A stretch of DNA of 64,000 nt, from NCBI GenBank assembly GCA_002729885.1, contig PBUB01000021.1, positions 534,451 through 598,450 on the forward strand. The letters run 5' to 3'. The first letter of the stretch is position 1, and each line of letters starts with the position of its first letter. The DNA is from Spirochaetaceae bacterium. Lineage in GTDB: Bacteria; Spirochaetota; Leptospiria; Leptospirales; Leptonemataceae. A model generated the notes under the pieces. It was not told where the DNA came from, did not search any database, and saw only the letters and a program-made list of their open reading frames with translations. The translations under genes were made by a program, and so were the position numbers. This document shows, piece after piece, positions 14,560-23,516 of this stretch.

Positions 14560-16719
14560 TCACTGATCCGGTAAATGATTCAAATACTGGAGTATGGCAC
14601 GAAAAAAATGCTTATCCTCTTCCTTCGTGTTCAGCTGAATGGTGGTGCCACCCCCTACCTGAACGCCGGATGCCTGATCCAGTTTGCTCTTAAATCTTTG
14701 AATCAGTTCCTTTTTATGGCCGTGCACATAGTCATGGCCAGCATAGATATATCCTTTTCCTGGAACAGCGATTCGCATCATGGAAGCAGTGGACTGAGCT
14801 CCTGCATCCACCAGGCCCAGAACCTTCTGTGCGATTTCCTTTTGATCGTTACTTGCAAGACGAAGTACCTGATCCCGGTCCGGATAGAAATTCTTATCCC
14901 ACATAGAGTTTACCTGGGTTAGTAAATAATTCAGCACCTCCTGGGCGGCATGATCAAAACCAGCAGTGGACTCCTTTTCGGTGGCCAGTTCAGAAAGTGC
15001 GGAGCCTTCGCTGGAGCTGCGCTGACGAGCCAGTGTCTTAACGTCTTTTCGGGCCTGTTGTGTTCTGGCTTTGCTCTTCTTTTCTGAATGGGATCTTTCT
15101 TTTTCCCCTCGTTCCATCTCCAGGCGTTTTTGAATCCTGGAGATTTTTGCATCGCTAATGCGTTTTCCAGTAATGGCGAGCCAGAACCGTTCAAACGGGG
15201 AAAGATAGCTCTTGTAAGAATCTCTTATCGCTTCGCGAAGCTGTTCCAGATAGGCAGGAGGGACAAATTGCTTTAATTCGCTATCCGGCCTGGAATTGAT
15301 CTGAAGCATTTCCTGGAGAATACCAATCAGAAAAGTGTCCTGAGTCTTATTGTAGGCTTCCAGAGCGGTCTGAATGGCCTGCCCGGTAATGGCTCGATCC
15401 TTAAAGAGTAGATATATAGTTTCATAGTCCGCAGGCTCTCTGGTACCGCTTCGCGCCAGCGGAGGGTCAGCCGCTACCAGCACAGGACTATTGTTTTCGT
15501 TCAAAAAGAGACTCAGATATTTTTCTTCGATATGAATCTTTCGACCGTTCTTTGCGCGGAAGATTCCCTTATGGTTTTTCAGCTTCTGTAGAATAACCTG
15601 TAGTTCCTGTTTCTGCTGGTCTTTCTTGTTTTCCCGGGCCTTTTCATCATACCACTGGCGCAGACGCACCGCTTCTGCGGCGATTTCAATAAGATAGGCC
15701 GGTATGGTATCTGAGTTTCGTGCATTCTCCAGAATATAATGAGCCGCTGTTTCGCCTGCATCCTCCGTATGGCCACTCTGCTGAAAACGATGCATCTGAT
15801 GTTTCGTCTGTTGGTCCACCATGTCCTGGACGGCGCTGTGGGTAAGGATTTCCACCAGGCGAGAGAACCGGTGCTTGATGTTTTCCAGTATGTTAAAGAG
15901 TACGATGTCCGGGATTTTCTGGCCGGTTTGATTGCGAAGATCCTGACAGGAAAGACTGAAAATTATTTTTTCTCGAAGCAGATCCATGATCAGCGGACGA
16001 AACAGCTTAATTCGCAGGGACTGATTCACTCGCTTCAACGTCAGTTCATCGCTTTGATCGTCCTCTCCTTCTTCTGTTTTCTGGCCTGTTTCGTCTCCGG
16101 CCATGGAGGAGATGAAGAGCTTTCCCAGAATGGTTTCCACTCGCCCGGCTCGGGGATTTGCATCCTGAATCTTATGAAATGCAGGACCGCCGGGTAGTGC
16201 AGGATCCAGATCGCGAATCAGACCTTTAATGTAGACCAGGTTATTCCTGGTGGTGGAACGGTAGGCCACGGCAACTTTATCCGGATGTTTCTCTGTGGGA
16301 GCGACCAGACGTGTGATGAATTGATCCGGTGAAGTAGCGTTTGTTTTAAGTTCTCTGAGGATATGTAAGAAAGGAGGGGATTGCACTGACATCAGGCATA
16401 CTGTTCTAAGGAGCTCGGCTTCGGACGGCATGGGCGATTTGTCAGAAATGGCCCGTTTATGCATTTGCAGATCACCGTAGATGTCTGCCAGGGATGGATA
16501 GTATACATCTTTAGAAGACCGGGCACCAGTAAGAAAGCTTTGCACCAGGTCGTAGATCTGGTTGGCCAGCCTTGAACGATTCTTCAGAGGGGCCATGATT
16601 CGAGAATCTTCCAGCTGAAGATTGCTCAGAGTTTTGAGGGCCACATCCGGTGCCATGGCATCGAATAGTCCGCTTCCTTCCCCGCGGTCCGGCGCGGAAG
16701 TATTCTGATTCTCGCTCAC
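14560..16719 (-). CDS. Large protein of unknown function (719 aa)
   Basis: I recognise no domain. Translation most likely starts at GTG 16719 (MSENQNTSAPDRGEG). The protein is soluble, mainly helical and rich in charged residues, without signal peptide or membrane segment. Visible traits: a helical N-terminal part (about 25-130), a conserved-looking core with KLFRPLIMDLLREKIIFSL and VRLRQWYDEKARE, a basic coiled-coil-like stretch with Lys/Glu/Arg/Ser repeats near 545-600 (RLEMERGEKERSHSEKKSKARTQQARKD) and a more globular C-terminal region (PGKGYIYAGHDYVHGHKKELIQRFKSKLDQ). It is isolated: about 250 bp to the convergent phosphatase gene and about 130 bp to the upstream gene. Probably a lineage-specific cytoplasmic protein; no role can be given. 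Confidence 0.7.
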   Translation of the reverse strand: MSENQNTSAPDRGEGSGLFDAMAPDVALKTLSNLQLEDSRIMAPLKNRSRLANQIYDLVQSFLTGARSSKDVYYPSLADIYGDLQMHKRAISDKSPMPSEAELLRTVCLMSVQSPPFLHILRELKTNATSPDQFITRLVAPTEKHPDKVAVAYRSTTRNNLVYIKGLIRDLDPALPGGPAFHKIQDANPRAGRVETILGKLFISSMAGDETGQKTEEGEDDQSDELTLKRVNQSLRIKLFRPLIMDLLREKIIFSLSCQDLRNQTGQKIPDIVLFNILENIKHRFSRLVEILTHSAVQDMVDQQTKHQMHRFQQSGHTEDAGETAAHYILENARNSDTIPAYLIEIAAEAVRLRQWYDEKARENKKDQQKQELQVILQKLKNHKGIFRAKNGRKIHIEEKYLSLFLNENNSPVLVAADPPLARSGTREPADYETIYLLFKDRAITGQAIQTALEAYNKTQDTFLIGILQEMLQINSRPDSELKQFVPPAYLEQLREAIRDSYKSYLSPFERFWLAITGKRISDAKISRIQKRLEMERGEKERSHSEKKSKARTQQARKDVKTLARQRSSSEGSALSELATEKESTAGFDHAAQEVLNYLLTQVNSMWDKNFYPDRDQVLRLASNDQKEIAQKVLGLVDAGAQSTASMMRIAVPGKGYIYAGHDYVHGHKKELIQRFKSKLDQASGVQVGGGTTIQLNTKEEDKHFFRAILQYLNHLPDQ

Positions 16720-16850
16720 GGAGCTTTTCTAACAGAGTTAGCTCTGGATGGCAAGTAATGCTCAAAGCATAATCCCGCTTTTCGGGGCGCTTTAGTGAGG
16801 TATATGGATTCCCTGGCTCCCGCTTTTTAAAGCCGGGCCCTGAAGGTTCC

Positions 16851-17420
16851 TTAGCGAGCTCGATCGGGAAGAGGAGAATCAGGATGCCGGTTCAAGTTCT
16901 GATAGGCCCGGGCAATGTCCCATCCGGCTGCAGCGGGAAGCAACAATGAAGCGGCTACTGCGGCCAGGAGTACTCCCGGGTATATCCAGAACGCCATTAG
17001 TATTTCATAGCTGGTATCTGGATGAAAGGTGAAATGAACCAGTCCTGGCCAGATTAACCCCAGGATCCAGGCGATTAGGGCGGCCACGGAAAGTCCCCAG
17101 AAGAGACTTCTTCGATGAGGAAACTGGATCAGAGATACAATTAATCCCAGAAAGCCTGCGGAAGTGAAAAAAGTCCAGAAACGGGATCGAACGCCGTAGA
17201 ACTCTATTTGCTCAAATTGAATCTGATAGCTGAACCAGGGCCAGCCGGCCACTGCAATGACTGCCAGAGAAAGGATAAGTAAAAGCCAGGCTGTACCAAG
17301 TGATTTGCTGAATTCCAGAGCATTAACAAATAGGCGTTTGATTATCTGCCACCAACCCCTGAGAAATGCTACGGGAGTCTTCCACAGAAGAGTAATGATA
17401 CTTTGAATTACCTGGCTCAT
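16851..17420 (-). CDS. Small multi-pass membrane protein of unknown function
   Basis: A 189-residue protein with an amphipathic N-terminus (WKTPVAFLRGWWQIIKRLF) and four hydrophobic helices near residues 43-65, 84-98, 106-126 and 146-166. The C-terminus is hydrophilic (YQNLNRHPDSPLPDRAR). No catalytic motif is visible and I do not recognise the family. The start ATG lies about 65 bp after the stop of the RidA-family gene on the same strand, so it may be the last gene of an NlpC/P60 - RidA - membrane protein transcript. Confidence 0.65.
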   Translation of the reverse strand: MSQVIQSIITLLWKTPVAFLRGWWQIIKRLFVNALEFSKSLGTAWLLLILSLAVIAVAGWPWFSYQIQFEQIEFYGVRSRFWTFFTSAGFLGLIVSLIQFPHRRSLFWGLSVAALIAWILGLIWPGLVHFTFHPDTSYEILMAFWIYPGVLLAAVAASLLLPAAAGWDIARAYQNLNRHPDSPLPDRAR

Positions 17421-17484
17421 GCTTTCGTCGATTCTTCTATTTTCTTATCCAAGCTCGAGGAGCGGAATCGCCCTCGCTTGCGGA

Positions 17485-17937
17485 CTATCGGACCTCAAAT
17501 AGCATTTCCAGTTCCACCGCTGCATTCAGTGGTAATGCGCTTACACCAACTGCCGCCCGGCTATGTATGCCTGCATCGCCCAGGATTTGCTGTGCCAGGT
17601 TGGATGCACCGTTGGCAACAATATGGTGCCCATGAAAATCGGGAGCGGATGATACAAAGGCTCCCAGTCTAACAAGTTGTTGAATGCTTTCCAGATCTGC
17701 TACCGTGGTAAGAGCGGCCAGTCCGTTGAGAAAACACTGAGCCATGGCCGCCTGGGCCGGTTCCACATCGTCATCCGACTTGAGCTGACCCATGAGAATG
17801 AGCTTACCGTCTCGCACAGGAAGCTGACCGCTGATATATACCAGATTGCCGGATCTCTTTGCCGGAACGTAGGATGCTACCGGAGGATTCACTACCGGAA
17901 TTTCCAGACCCAGCTCTTTCAGCTTCTCTTGAACCAT
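17485..17937 (-). CDS. RidA (YjgF/YER057c/UK114) family protein
   Basis: A 150-residue member of the Rid superfamily, which form trimers with active sites at subunit interfaces; archetypal RidA deaminates reactive enamine/imine intermediates. The conserved SGNLVYISGQLPVRDGKL, a central Cys (MAQCFLNGLAAL) and AAVGVSALPLNAAVELEM are visible. The spacing around the C-terminal motif (HSRAAVGVSALPLN) and the roughly 150-residue length match the longer YjgF-like subgroup rather than true RidA, in which the catalytic Arg lies directly in the RxxxxxxxLP strand; imine deaminase activity is therefore uncertain. It lies 82 bp downstream of the NlpC/P60 gene on the same strand. Confidence 0.85.
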   Translation of the reverse strand: MVQEKLKELGLEIPVVNPPVASYVPAKRSGNLVYISGQLPVRDGKLILMGQLKSDDDVEPAQAAMAQCFLNGLAALTTVADLESIQQLVRLGAFVSSAPDFHGHHIVANGASNLAQQILGDAGIHSRAAVGVSALPLNAAVELEMLFEVR

Positions 17938-18019
17938 ACCTACGGGATGGCCGGGCCCTGCTCTGCGGGCAAATCTTTTTGCGAGAAAAGGAAATCCGAA
18001 AAATCAATTATAAAGGGAA

Positions 18020-18556
18020 TCATTCCCCGGGCTGGAAGATGGTTCTGGCCCCGGCATAGCTGTTCTTCCAGTATTTCAATCGCAGATCTGCAATGCTTAC
18101 CGTTTTTCCACTGGAGGGCGCATGGATGAATCTGTAATTACCCAGATAGATTCCGACGTGCGAAATGGAGCTTCCATCGGTGCGAAAGAAAACCAGATCT
18201 CCTGCCTCCGGTACTCGAACCGGTCTGAGAGCATTGTACTGGCTGGATGCGGAACGAGGAATGGAGTATCCGGCTTCCCGGTAGACGAAGCTTGTAAGTC
18301 CGGAGCAATCAAATCCGGAAGGGGAATTTCCGCCCGGTCTGTAAGGAACCCCCAGATACTGCTGGGCCAGCTGGACGATGCCGCCTCCATCATACACAGT
18401 GATTCTGCGATGGTTTACCTCGGTGGTGTCCTCCTCCGGACTATAGGCGATGACCACTGCTGCCGGTATCAAAAATACCAGTGCAAGGATGAACAATCGG
18501 ATGCGGGCATGGCGTTTTCTCATTTCTGGACTTTCTCCATTGTTCATTATCGGCAT
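18020..18556 (-). CDS. NlpC/P60 family cell-wall hydrolase, exported
   Basis: A 178-residue exported cysteine peptidase. ATG 18556 is preferred over an upstream in-frame start because GGGGGAGAG lies just before it and because it gives an N-terminal membrane segment (FILALVFLIPAAVVIAY, about residues 18-34). The catalytic domain spans about 60-170: the nucleophile is in SGFDCSGLTSFVYREAG, the His in SHVGIYLGNYRFIHAPS, and the GDLVFFRTDG strand is typical. Such enzymes cut the D-Glu/meso-diaminopimelate link of peptidoglycan stem peptides in the periplasm. No SH3 or LysM targeting domain is present. The start is about 100 bp after the oppF-like stop. Confidence 0.9.
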   Translation of the reverse strand: MPIMNNGESPEMRKRHARIRLFILALVFLIPAAVVIAYSPEEDTTEVNHRRITVYDGGGIVQLAQQYLGVPYRPGGNSPSGFDCSGLTSFVYREAGYSIPRSASSQYNALRPVRVPEAGDLVFFRTDGSSISHVGIYLGNYRFIHAPSSGKTVSIADLRLKYWKNSYAGARTIFQPGE

Positions 18557-18654
18557 TTCTCTCCCCCTGTTAATAGAGGCATTCCCGGGATTCAGGTTAA
18601 CACCTGAAACTGAAAATGGGCACCATATATCCGGGGCTGAACGGATGGCGAAGT

Positions 18655-19614
18655 TCAATTTTTTTCAGGGAAGAAGCAGGCTACCGATCGGGATCCTTCT
18701 GTTTCCAACGGCGGAATGCTTTGTGAGCATTCATTTTGCGCTTTGGGGCATCTGGGATGGAATACACAGCCGGATGGTAATCGGGAAGGGGACGGAACCT
18801 CGCCTCCCAGCAATCGAGGCCGACGGTCCGGATGTAGCGAAGGAATCGCATCCATCAGAGCTCGGGTATAGGGATGCGCTGGAGTTTTGAACAAATCCTC
18901 GGTGGAAGCCACTTCCATGATTCGCCCGCCATACATAACACAGACTCTATCGCTCATGTTTCGCACAAGAGATAGATCATGGGTAATAAAGAGCAAGGAT
19001 AGCTTCAGTTCTGCTTTAAGCTTTAATAGCAGCTGTATGATCTGGGCCTGCACGGAAACATCCAGTGCACTGGTAACCTCATCGCATACAATCAACCTGG
19101 GTCGTAGCCCCACCGCCCGGGCAATTCCAATTCGCTGGCGTTGTCCTCCCGAGAAGGCATGGGGAAAGCGATCCATGGCGCTTTCTGGCAGTCCCACGAG
19201 ATCCAGCAGTTCTGCTACCTTTTCGCGCGCATTGGCTCTGGTGCAGATACCATGAATACGCATGGGCTCGCTCAAGATTTCAAAAATTGTATGGCGTGGA
19301 TTCAGGGAAGAGTAGGGGTCCTGAAAAATGATTTGAAAGTCGCTTCGAAAGGGCTTCCAGGAGCGTGCATTCTTGATGTCTACTTCCTTTCCTTCCAGGA
19401 ATAATCGCCCGGCTGTAGGAAGTGTAAGTCCCAGAATGCTATTTCCCAGTGTACTCTTGCCGCATCCTGATTCACCTACTACAGCCAGAACTTCTCCTTC
19501 TTCCACAGTCAGAGTAACGCCATCGACGGCCTTTACCCAGCCAATGGTCTTGCGAAACAATCCGCCTGTAATGGGAAAATGAGTCTGTAAATCCTGTACT
19601 TTTAGAAGGCTCAT
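18655..19614 (-). CDS. oppF: Oligopeptide ABC transporter ATP-binding protein OppF-like
   Basis: A 319-residue ATPase of the peptide/nickel importer class. Walker A GESGCGKST, Q-loop IIFQDPYSSLNPR, signature SGGQRQRIGIARA, Walker B LIVCDEVTSALD and the switch His (FITHDLSLV) are intact. The C-terminal oligopeptide/dipeptide extension (HPYTRALMDAIP ... CVFHPRCPKAQNEC) carries Cys residues that bind a 4Fe-4S cluster in characterised relatives. ATG 19614 is chosen because it overlaps the oppD stop in ATGA; the frame extends nine codons upstream. Its permease partners are not adjacent: two SBP-permease sets lie at 30.6-34.5 kb and 34.5-43.8 kb. Confidence 0.93.
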   Translation of the reverse strand: MSLLKVQDLQTHFPITGGLFRKTIGWVKAVDGVTLTVEEGEVLAVVGESGCGKSTLGNSILGLTLPTAGRLFLEGKEVDIKNARSWKPFRSDFQIIFQDPYSSLNPRHTIFEILSEPMRIHGICTRANAREKVAELLDLVGLPESAMDRFPHAFSGGQRQRIGIARAVGLRPRLIVCDEVTSALDVSVQAQIIQLLLKLKAELKLSLLFITHDLSLVRNMSDRVCVMYGGRIMEVASTEDLFKTPAHPYTRALMDAIPSLHPDRRPRLLGGEVPSPSRLPSGCVFHPRCPKAQNECSQSIPPLETEGSRSVACFFPEKN

Positions 19615-20564
19615 ACCACAGCCTCCTGGTACAGATAGCAACAGACCTTCTGATCCGGTTCCGGCTGAAACGTAGGTACAGTGCGATCGCAGGGATCAAA
19701 CGCTTTGCTGCATCGAGGGCGAAAGCGACATCCTTCCGGAAAGTGGCCAACAGACGGTACCTGACCGGCAATTGGTCTGAGCTCTTTTCGTTCGTCTACA
19801 TCCGGAAGTGCAGCCATCAGTCCCTGGCTATAGGGATGATAGGGATTGCGCAGGAAGGAAGAAACATCTCTTTCTTCGATCAAGTGGCCTGCATACATCA
19901 CTCCTACTCGATCTGCGTATTGTGCGATAAGACCGATGTTATGGGTGATCAAAAGAACAGCGCATCCTTCTTCTTTCTGGAGTTCCACCAGAAGTTCCAT
20001 AATCTGAGCCTGCACGGTTACATCCAGAGCGGTGGTGGGTTCATCTGCAATAATTAAGGATGGATGAAGAAGTAATGCCAGGGATATGACCACACGTTGA
20101 AGCATTCCTCCGGAAAGCTGATGCGGATAGGAGGCCAGAATTCTCTCGGGGTCTGAAAAACCCACTCGGCGCAGAACCTGATCCATTCTGGCTTCCGGAT
20201 CTCCACTGAATTCATGGAACTCAAATAGTTCTACCAGCTGTTTGCGAATGGTTAGTAGCGGATTCAGTGCGCTGGTGGGCTCCTGAAAAATCATACTGAT
20301 TTCTGCGCCGCGAATCTGGCGTAGACGTTCCGGCGAAGCGCTGTAGATATCTTCGCCTTTGAACAGAATTCTGCCATTTAGCAATCGTCCCCCTGGTTCC
20401 GGAAGCATACCCAGGCAGGAAAGTGCAGTAATGGTTTTTCCGCAGCCAGACTCACCTACGATTCCGTAGATCTGTCCCGGCTCCAGGGTAAAGCTAACAT
20501 TATCGGTGATGCCAGTGGCACCGATTCCAATGGAAAGGTTTTCAACGCTTAGAACGGCCGTCAT
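19611..20564 (-). CDS. oppD: Oligopeptide ABC transporter ATP-binding protein OppD-like
   Basis: A 317-residue ATPase, partner of the downstream OppF-like subunit. Motifs: Walker A GESGCGKTITA, Q-loop MIFQEPTSALNP, signature LSGGMLQRVVIS, Walker B LIIADEPTTALD, switch ITHNIGLI, and the OppD/DppD C-terminal extension with HPYSQGLMAALPDVDE and CRFRPRCSKAFDPC. The signature SGGMLQR is the OppD form, whereas the OppF-like gene has SGGQRQR, so the two form the expected heterodimer. The gene is coupled on both sides by ATGA overlaps: with the small upstream gene (20561-20564) and with oppF (19611-19614). Confidence 0.93.
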   Translation of the reverse strand: MTAVLSVENLSIGIGATGITDNVSFTLEPGQIYGIVGESGCGKTITALSCLGMLPEPGGRLLNGRILFKGEDIYSASPERLRQIRGAEISMIFQEPTSALNPLLTIRKQLVELFEFHEFSGDPEARMDQVLRRVGFSDPERILASYPHQLSGGMLQRVVISLALLLHPSLIIADEPTTALDVTVQAQIMELLVELQKEEGCAVLLITHNIGLIAQYADRVGVMYAGHLIEERDVSSFLRNPYHPYSQGLMAALPDVDERKELRPIAGQVPSVGHFPEGCRFRPRCSKAFDPCDRTVPTFQPEPDQKVCCYLYQEAVV

Positions 20565-20830
20565 TTGAGCTCTTTATAGTACTTGTAGAGTTCTTCCAGG
20601 AGAAATTCGCACACATAGCGATCCTTGGTGCTCAGTTCCTTTTGATCCAGCAGAATTTCTTTGAGGCGCAGAAGTTTGTAGTTAATCATTTTCTGCTTTG
20701 TGGTCTTGTCCTGGGTCTTGCTATGCAGCACATACATTGTCAGGGTGCCAGGATCGGCGGAGAGGATTTTAGCTTTCGCATGAACTTCGAGAAACTGCTT
20801 TAGTTTCTCCAGAAGATCCTCTCTTTGCAT
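20561..20830 (-). CDS. Small helical protein leading the oppDF operon
   Basis: An 89-residue, Lys/Glu/Leu-rich helical protein (MQREDLLEKLKQFLEVHAKAK ... YVCEFLLEELYKYYKELK) with no signal peptide, membrane segment or recognised domain. The start is ATG 20830 with GGAAG just upstream. The frame continues another 600 bp antisense to the divergent dehydrogenase gene, but that part has no coding character. The stop overlaps the oppD start by ATGA, so it is made together with the ATPases. It could be an adaptor or regulator of the transporter; nothing in the sequence proves that. Confidence 0.6.
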   Translation of the reverse strand: MQREDLLEKLKQFLEVHAKAKILSADPGTLTMYVLHSKTQDKTTKQKMINYKLLRLKEILLDQKELSTKDRYVCEFLLEELYKYYKELK

Positions 20831-20911
20831 GGCTTCCACGCGCCCAGAATGATAGATGTTGTCAGGCTTCAAAGTACTTTCCGTTTTTCCGGCGGATGTC
20901 AGATTGCGCCC

Positions 20912-21814
20912 ATGTCTCAGGAAAGCTTTTCTATAATAGGGGCCGGAGTAATGGGTCGAGGTCTGGCGCAGAATCTCAATAAAGCGGGTGCCCGGGTCCA
21001 CGTTTATTCCAGAAATCCGGCCAGCCTCACCGATCTGGCCGATGCAGGTATTCATTGCAGTTCGGATCCGGTGGAAGCCGCCCGAACCACCAGGACCGTA
21101 GTAATTTGTCTTACTACCGACGAGGTGCTTCGATCGGTCGTTTTCGAAGGCGGCCTGTATCAAGATCTCGTGAACCGAGTGCAGGATGGCGAACGTATTA
21201 CTTTGATCGATACCGGCACAACGTCTCCGGAGTTCACCGAGCAATTGCATGAGGCCTGCAGCAGTCAGGGCATCGAATTCATGGATGCTCCCATGACCGG
21301 TAGCAAAAATGCAGCCCTGACTGGAGAAATCCTGTTTATGGTCGGAGGAAGTAAGGAGTCGCTGGAGGCACAGAAATTCTTCTTTGATACTTGCGGCAAG
21401 ATGGTAATCCACTCTGGCCCTGTAGGTCATGGACAGAAAGTGAAGATCGCCTTGAATCTAACCCAGGCCTCTATGATGCAGGCCCTGACGGAGGGATGGA
21501 TACTGTCCCGGAAGTTGGGAGTGGATTCAGAAGTTTACGATGCAGTGATTCGAAACTCAGCAGCAAGATCCGGACTCTCTGATTTTAAGTTGCCCTTTTT
21601 GTACTCGGGCAACTACGAAGAGCATTTTGCGCTCAAGAACATGAATAAAGATGTGAATCATGCGATGTGCCTTGCACTCCAGTACAATGTTGCGCTTCCT
21701 GTAGCGTCTGCCATCAAGGGAGTTTACGAAGCCGGAATGAATCGGGGCTTTGGGGAAGAAGATTTTTGCGGCCTGGCACGGATAAATGAGATGCTCAATG
21801 GATTGGATCGGTAG
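20912..21814 (+). CDS. NAD(P)-dependent beta-hydroxyacid dehydrogenase family protein
   Basis: A 300-residue member of the 3-hydroxyisobutyrate dehydrogenase / tartronate semialdehyde reductase / GLYR1 group. The N-terminal Rossmann fold starts with SIIGAGVMGRGLAQNL. The substrate loop is FMDAPMTGSKNAA (usually DAPVSGGxxGA), and the catalytic Lys is in GHGQKVKIALNLTQ near residue 175. The all-alpha C-terminal half is complete. The DAPMTGSKNAA form resembles the glyoxylate/succinic-semialdehyde reductase (GLYR) branch, so a small aldehyde acid is the likely substrate. ATG 20912 sits at the conserved N-terminus (MSQESFSIIGAG). The gene is divergent from the small oppDF leader gene. Confidence 0.88.
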   Translation: MSQESFSIIGAGVMGRGLAQNLNKAGARVHVYSRNPASLTDLADAGIHCSSDPVEAARTTRTVVICLTTDEVLRSVVFEGGLYQDLVNRVQDGERITLIDTGTTSPEFTEQLHEACSSQGIEFMDAPMTGSKNAALTGEILFMVGGSKESLEAQKFFFDTCGKMVIHSGPVGHGQKVKIALNLTQASMMQALTEGWILSRKLGVDSEVYDAVIRNSAARSGLSDFKLPFLYSGNYEEHFALKNMNKDVNHAMCLALQYNVALPVASAIKGVYEAGMNRGFGEEDFCGLARINEMLNGLDR

Positions 21815-21932
21815 TTCAATTGTTATGTGGCATACAAAGGTTCCCTCATTTAAAACTAAAATTTAGAAAAAAGCAATGCAGTCGGGAATAGGATTTGACT
21901 GGGCGCGAAGATCCTGATTCGATCCGGACTCT

Positions 21933-23504
21933 ATGCCGGAAAAAATGAATCATCATTCTGTTGTGGCCAGCGGTTTTCGGCTGGCCAATTACATCAGGCT
22001 GGGCCTGGGGTTTCTATTTACACTATCCGTAGTAGGCTCTCTTGATGCAGAGAACCTGAATACCTATTTGATTCAGTCAGAAATTGTTGCAGTCGGAATT
22101 CTCATCGCGCTGGGAGGAACCGGTATCTTCTTGATGCGAGGGAACAGGACTCCCGGTGCCTTCGTTAGAATCGCTGCAGTCATGGACATGACTATTGTTG
22201 GCCTGGTCATGATTGCCGGCACTCAGGATGGAACGGAGCGTGGCTTTGTCCTTGCGGTGGATCGAAACCTGTACGCAGTATTTCTCATTTTTCTGGTTTC
22301 CTCTGCTCTGGTAGGCTCAGCAAAACTAACATTCTTGCTGTCTCTGTACGGGGCTCTGCTATTCGGCAGTGCCGTTTTTCTGGTACATCTGTCAGGCGTG
22401 GAATTTGGACATCAGAATGATCTGAAAGATGAAGTCATCGGGCTGGCACCATTTATTTCGGCCAATGTATTCATCGTGGTTGTTGGAGGCATTGTATCTG
22501 CCGGAATTCGCATTCAGAAGCGGCTTTCTGAAATCGCAGCGGAAGGAGCTCGTGAGAATCAAGCTCTGGTGGAATCTCTACAGGGACAGAAATCCAAGAT
22601 GGCAGAATATGCTGTGGAATTGGATCGGGCTACGCATCAATTTCAAACGTTCATTCAAGATACGACGGGGCGCATTGAAACCCAGGCAGCAGCACTGGAA
22701 GAGGCCAATGCAGTAACGGAGGAGCTTACGGCCAGTTCAGCTCAGACATCGGAAACTGTGCAAGGCCAATCTAAAGGCATCGAACAGATGGCAGGGCAGA
22801 GTGCAGAACTGAAGAAAGTAATTTCTTCTATCACAGACTCCAATCAGAATCTTATCGCAAGTGCAGGAGATGCCCTGTCCAGCATGGAGACAGTGCAGGC
22901 CACTGTAGAAGGCACTACAGAAACGCTGAGCAGCCTTGAGGAGGCGTTCGCCAGCGTTAGCAAGATAACAGGAATCATGACTGAGATCGCAGAAAAAACG
23001 AATCTACTTTCGCTGAATGCAGCCATTGAAGCCGCCAGGGCAGGAGACTCCGGCCGTGGATTCGCTGTTGTTGCCGATGAAGTAAGCAAACTGGCTGAGT
23101 ATACCGGTCAGAATGTGCGTCAAATTGCGAATATCGTTTCCGAATCTATCAGCACCATTGATTCGGCCAGAAAGCAATCCGACGAGGCAGTGAAGCAAAC
23201 TGCTACCCAGCGCGATAGAACCAGACTGACCAATCAGCAAGTAGAAAAAACTACAGGTCTACTGGAACAACAAGCATCCATTCTTGAAAGCTTTATTAAG
23301 GAGCTGGAAGTGCAACGTGGCAAGGCTGCAGATGTGCTGAATGGTTCGCGAGAACAGATCGACGGTCAAAAGGAACTGGCCAAGACTATGGAAAGCCTGG
23401 ATCGAGAAATTACAGAGATCAATGAGGCATCCCGGGGACTGATAAGCGGAATCGAAGATATTTCCAGGCAAGTCACCAATCTGAAAGAGCTGAGTAATTC
23501 CTGA
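21933..23504 (+). CDS. Methyl-accepting chemotaxis protein, six-TM type
   Basis: A 523-residue chemoreceptor with no periplasmic ligand domain. The N-terminal part (about 15-190) holds about six hydrophobic helices, followed directly by a long coiled coil and the signalling tip [39 protein letters not shown] at about 350-390. Glu/Gln/Ala-rich heptads on either side carry possible methylation sites. No HAMP domain is obvious. Sensing must be through the membrane helices or the cytoplasmic coiled coil. The protein closely resembles in plan the MCP at 60.7 kb. Either ATG 21933 or ATG 21945 may start it. The EAL-domain gene begins 12 bp after its stop, so the two are co-transcribed. Confidence 0.93.
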   Translation: MPEKMNHHSVVASGFRLANYIRLGLGFLFTLSVVGSLDAENLNTYLIQSEIVAVGILIALGGTGIFLMRGNRTPGAFVRIAAVMDMTIVGLVMIAGTQDGTERGFVLAVDRNLYAVFLIFLVSSALVGSAKLTFLLSLYGALLFGSAVFLVHLSGVEFGHQNDLKDEVIGLAPFISANVFIVVVGGIVSAGIRIQKRLSEIAAEGARENQALVESLQGQKSKMAEYAVELDRATHQFQTFIQDTTGRIETQAAALEEANAVTEELTASSAQTSETVQGQSKGIEQMAGQSAELKKVISSITDSNQNLIASAGDALSSMETVQATVEGTTETLSSLEEAFASVSKITGIMTEIAEKTNLLSLNAAIEAARAGDSGRGFAVVADEVSKLAEYTGQNVRQIANIVSESISTIDSARKQSDEAVKQTATQRDRTRLTNQQVEKTTGLLEQQASILESFIKELEVQRGKAADVLNGSREQIDGQKELAKTMESLDREITEINEASRGLISGIEDISRQVTNLKELSNS

Positions 23505-23516
23505 GGAAATCGCGTG

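Noticed and set aside
14450..14566. 38-codon plus-strand frame (MNLPETGAED...)
   Set aside because: It has a passable ribosome site but overlaps the end of the convergent gene and shows no distinctive features; not enough support.
15739..16197. 152-codon plus-strand frame opposite the 719-aa protein gene
   Set aside because: Antisense shadow with no ribosome site or recognisable motif.
20831..21430. N-terminal extension of the small oppDF leader gene
   Set aside because: The frame is antisense to the dehydrogenase gene over its whole length and has no coding character; a good start exists at 20830.
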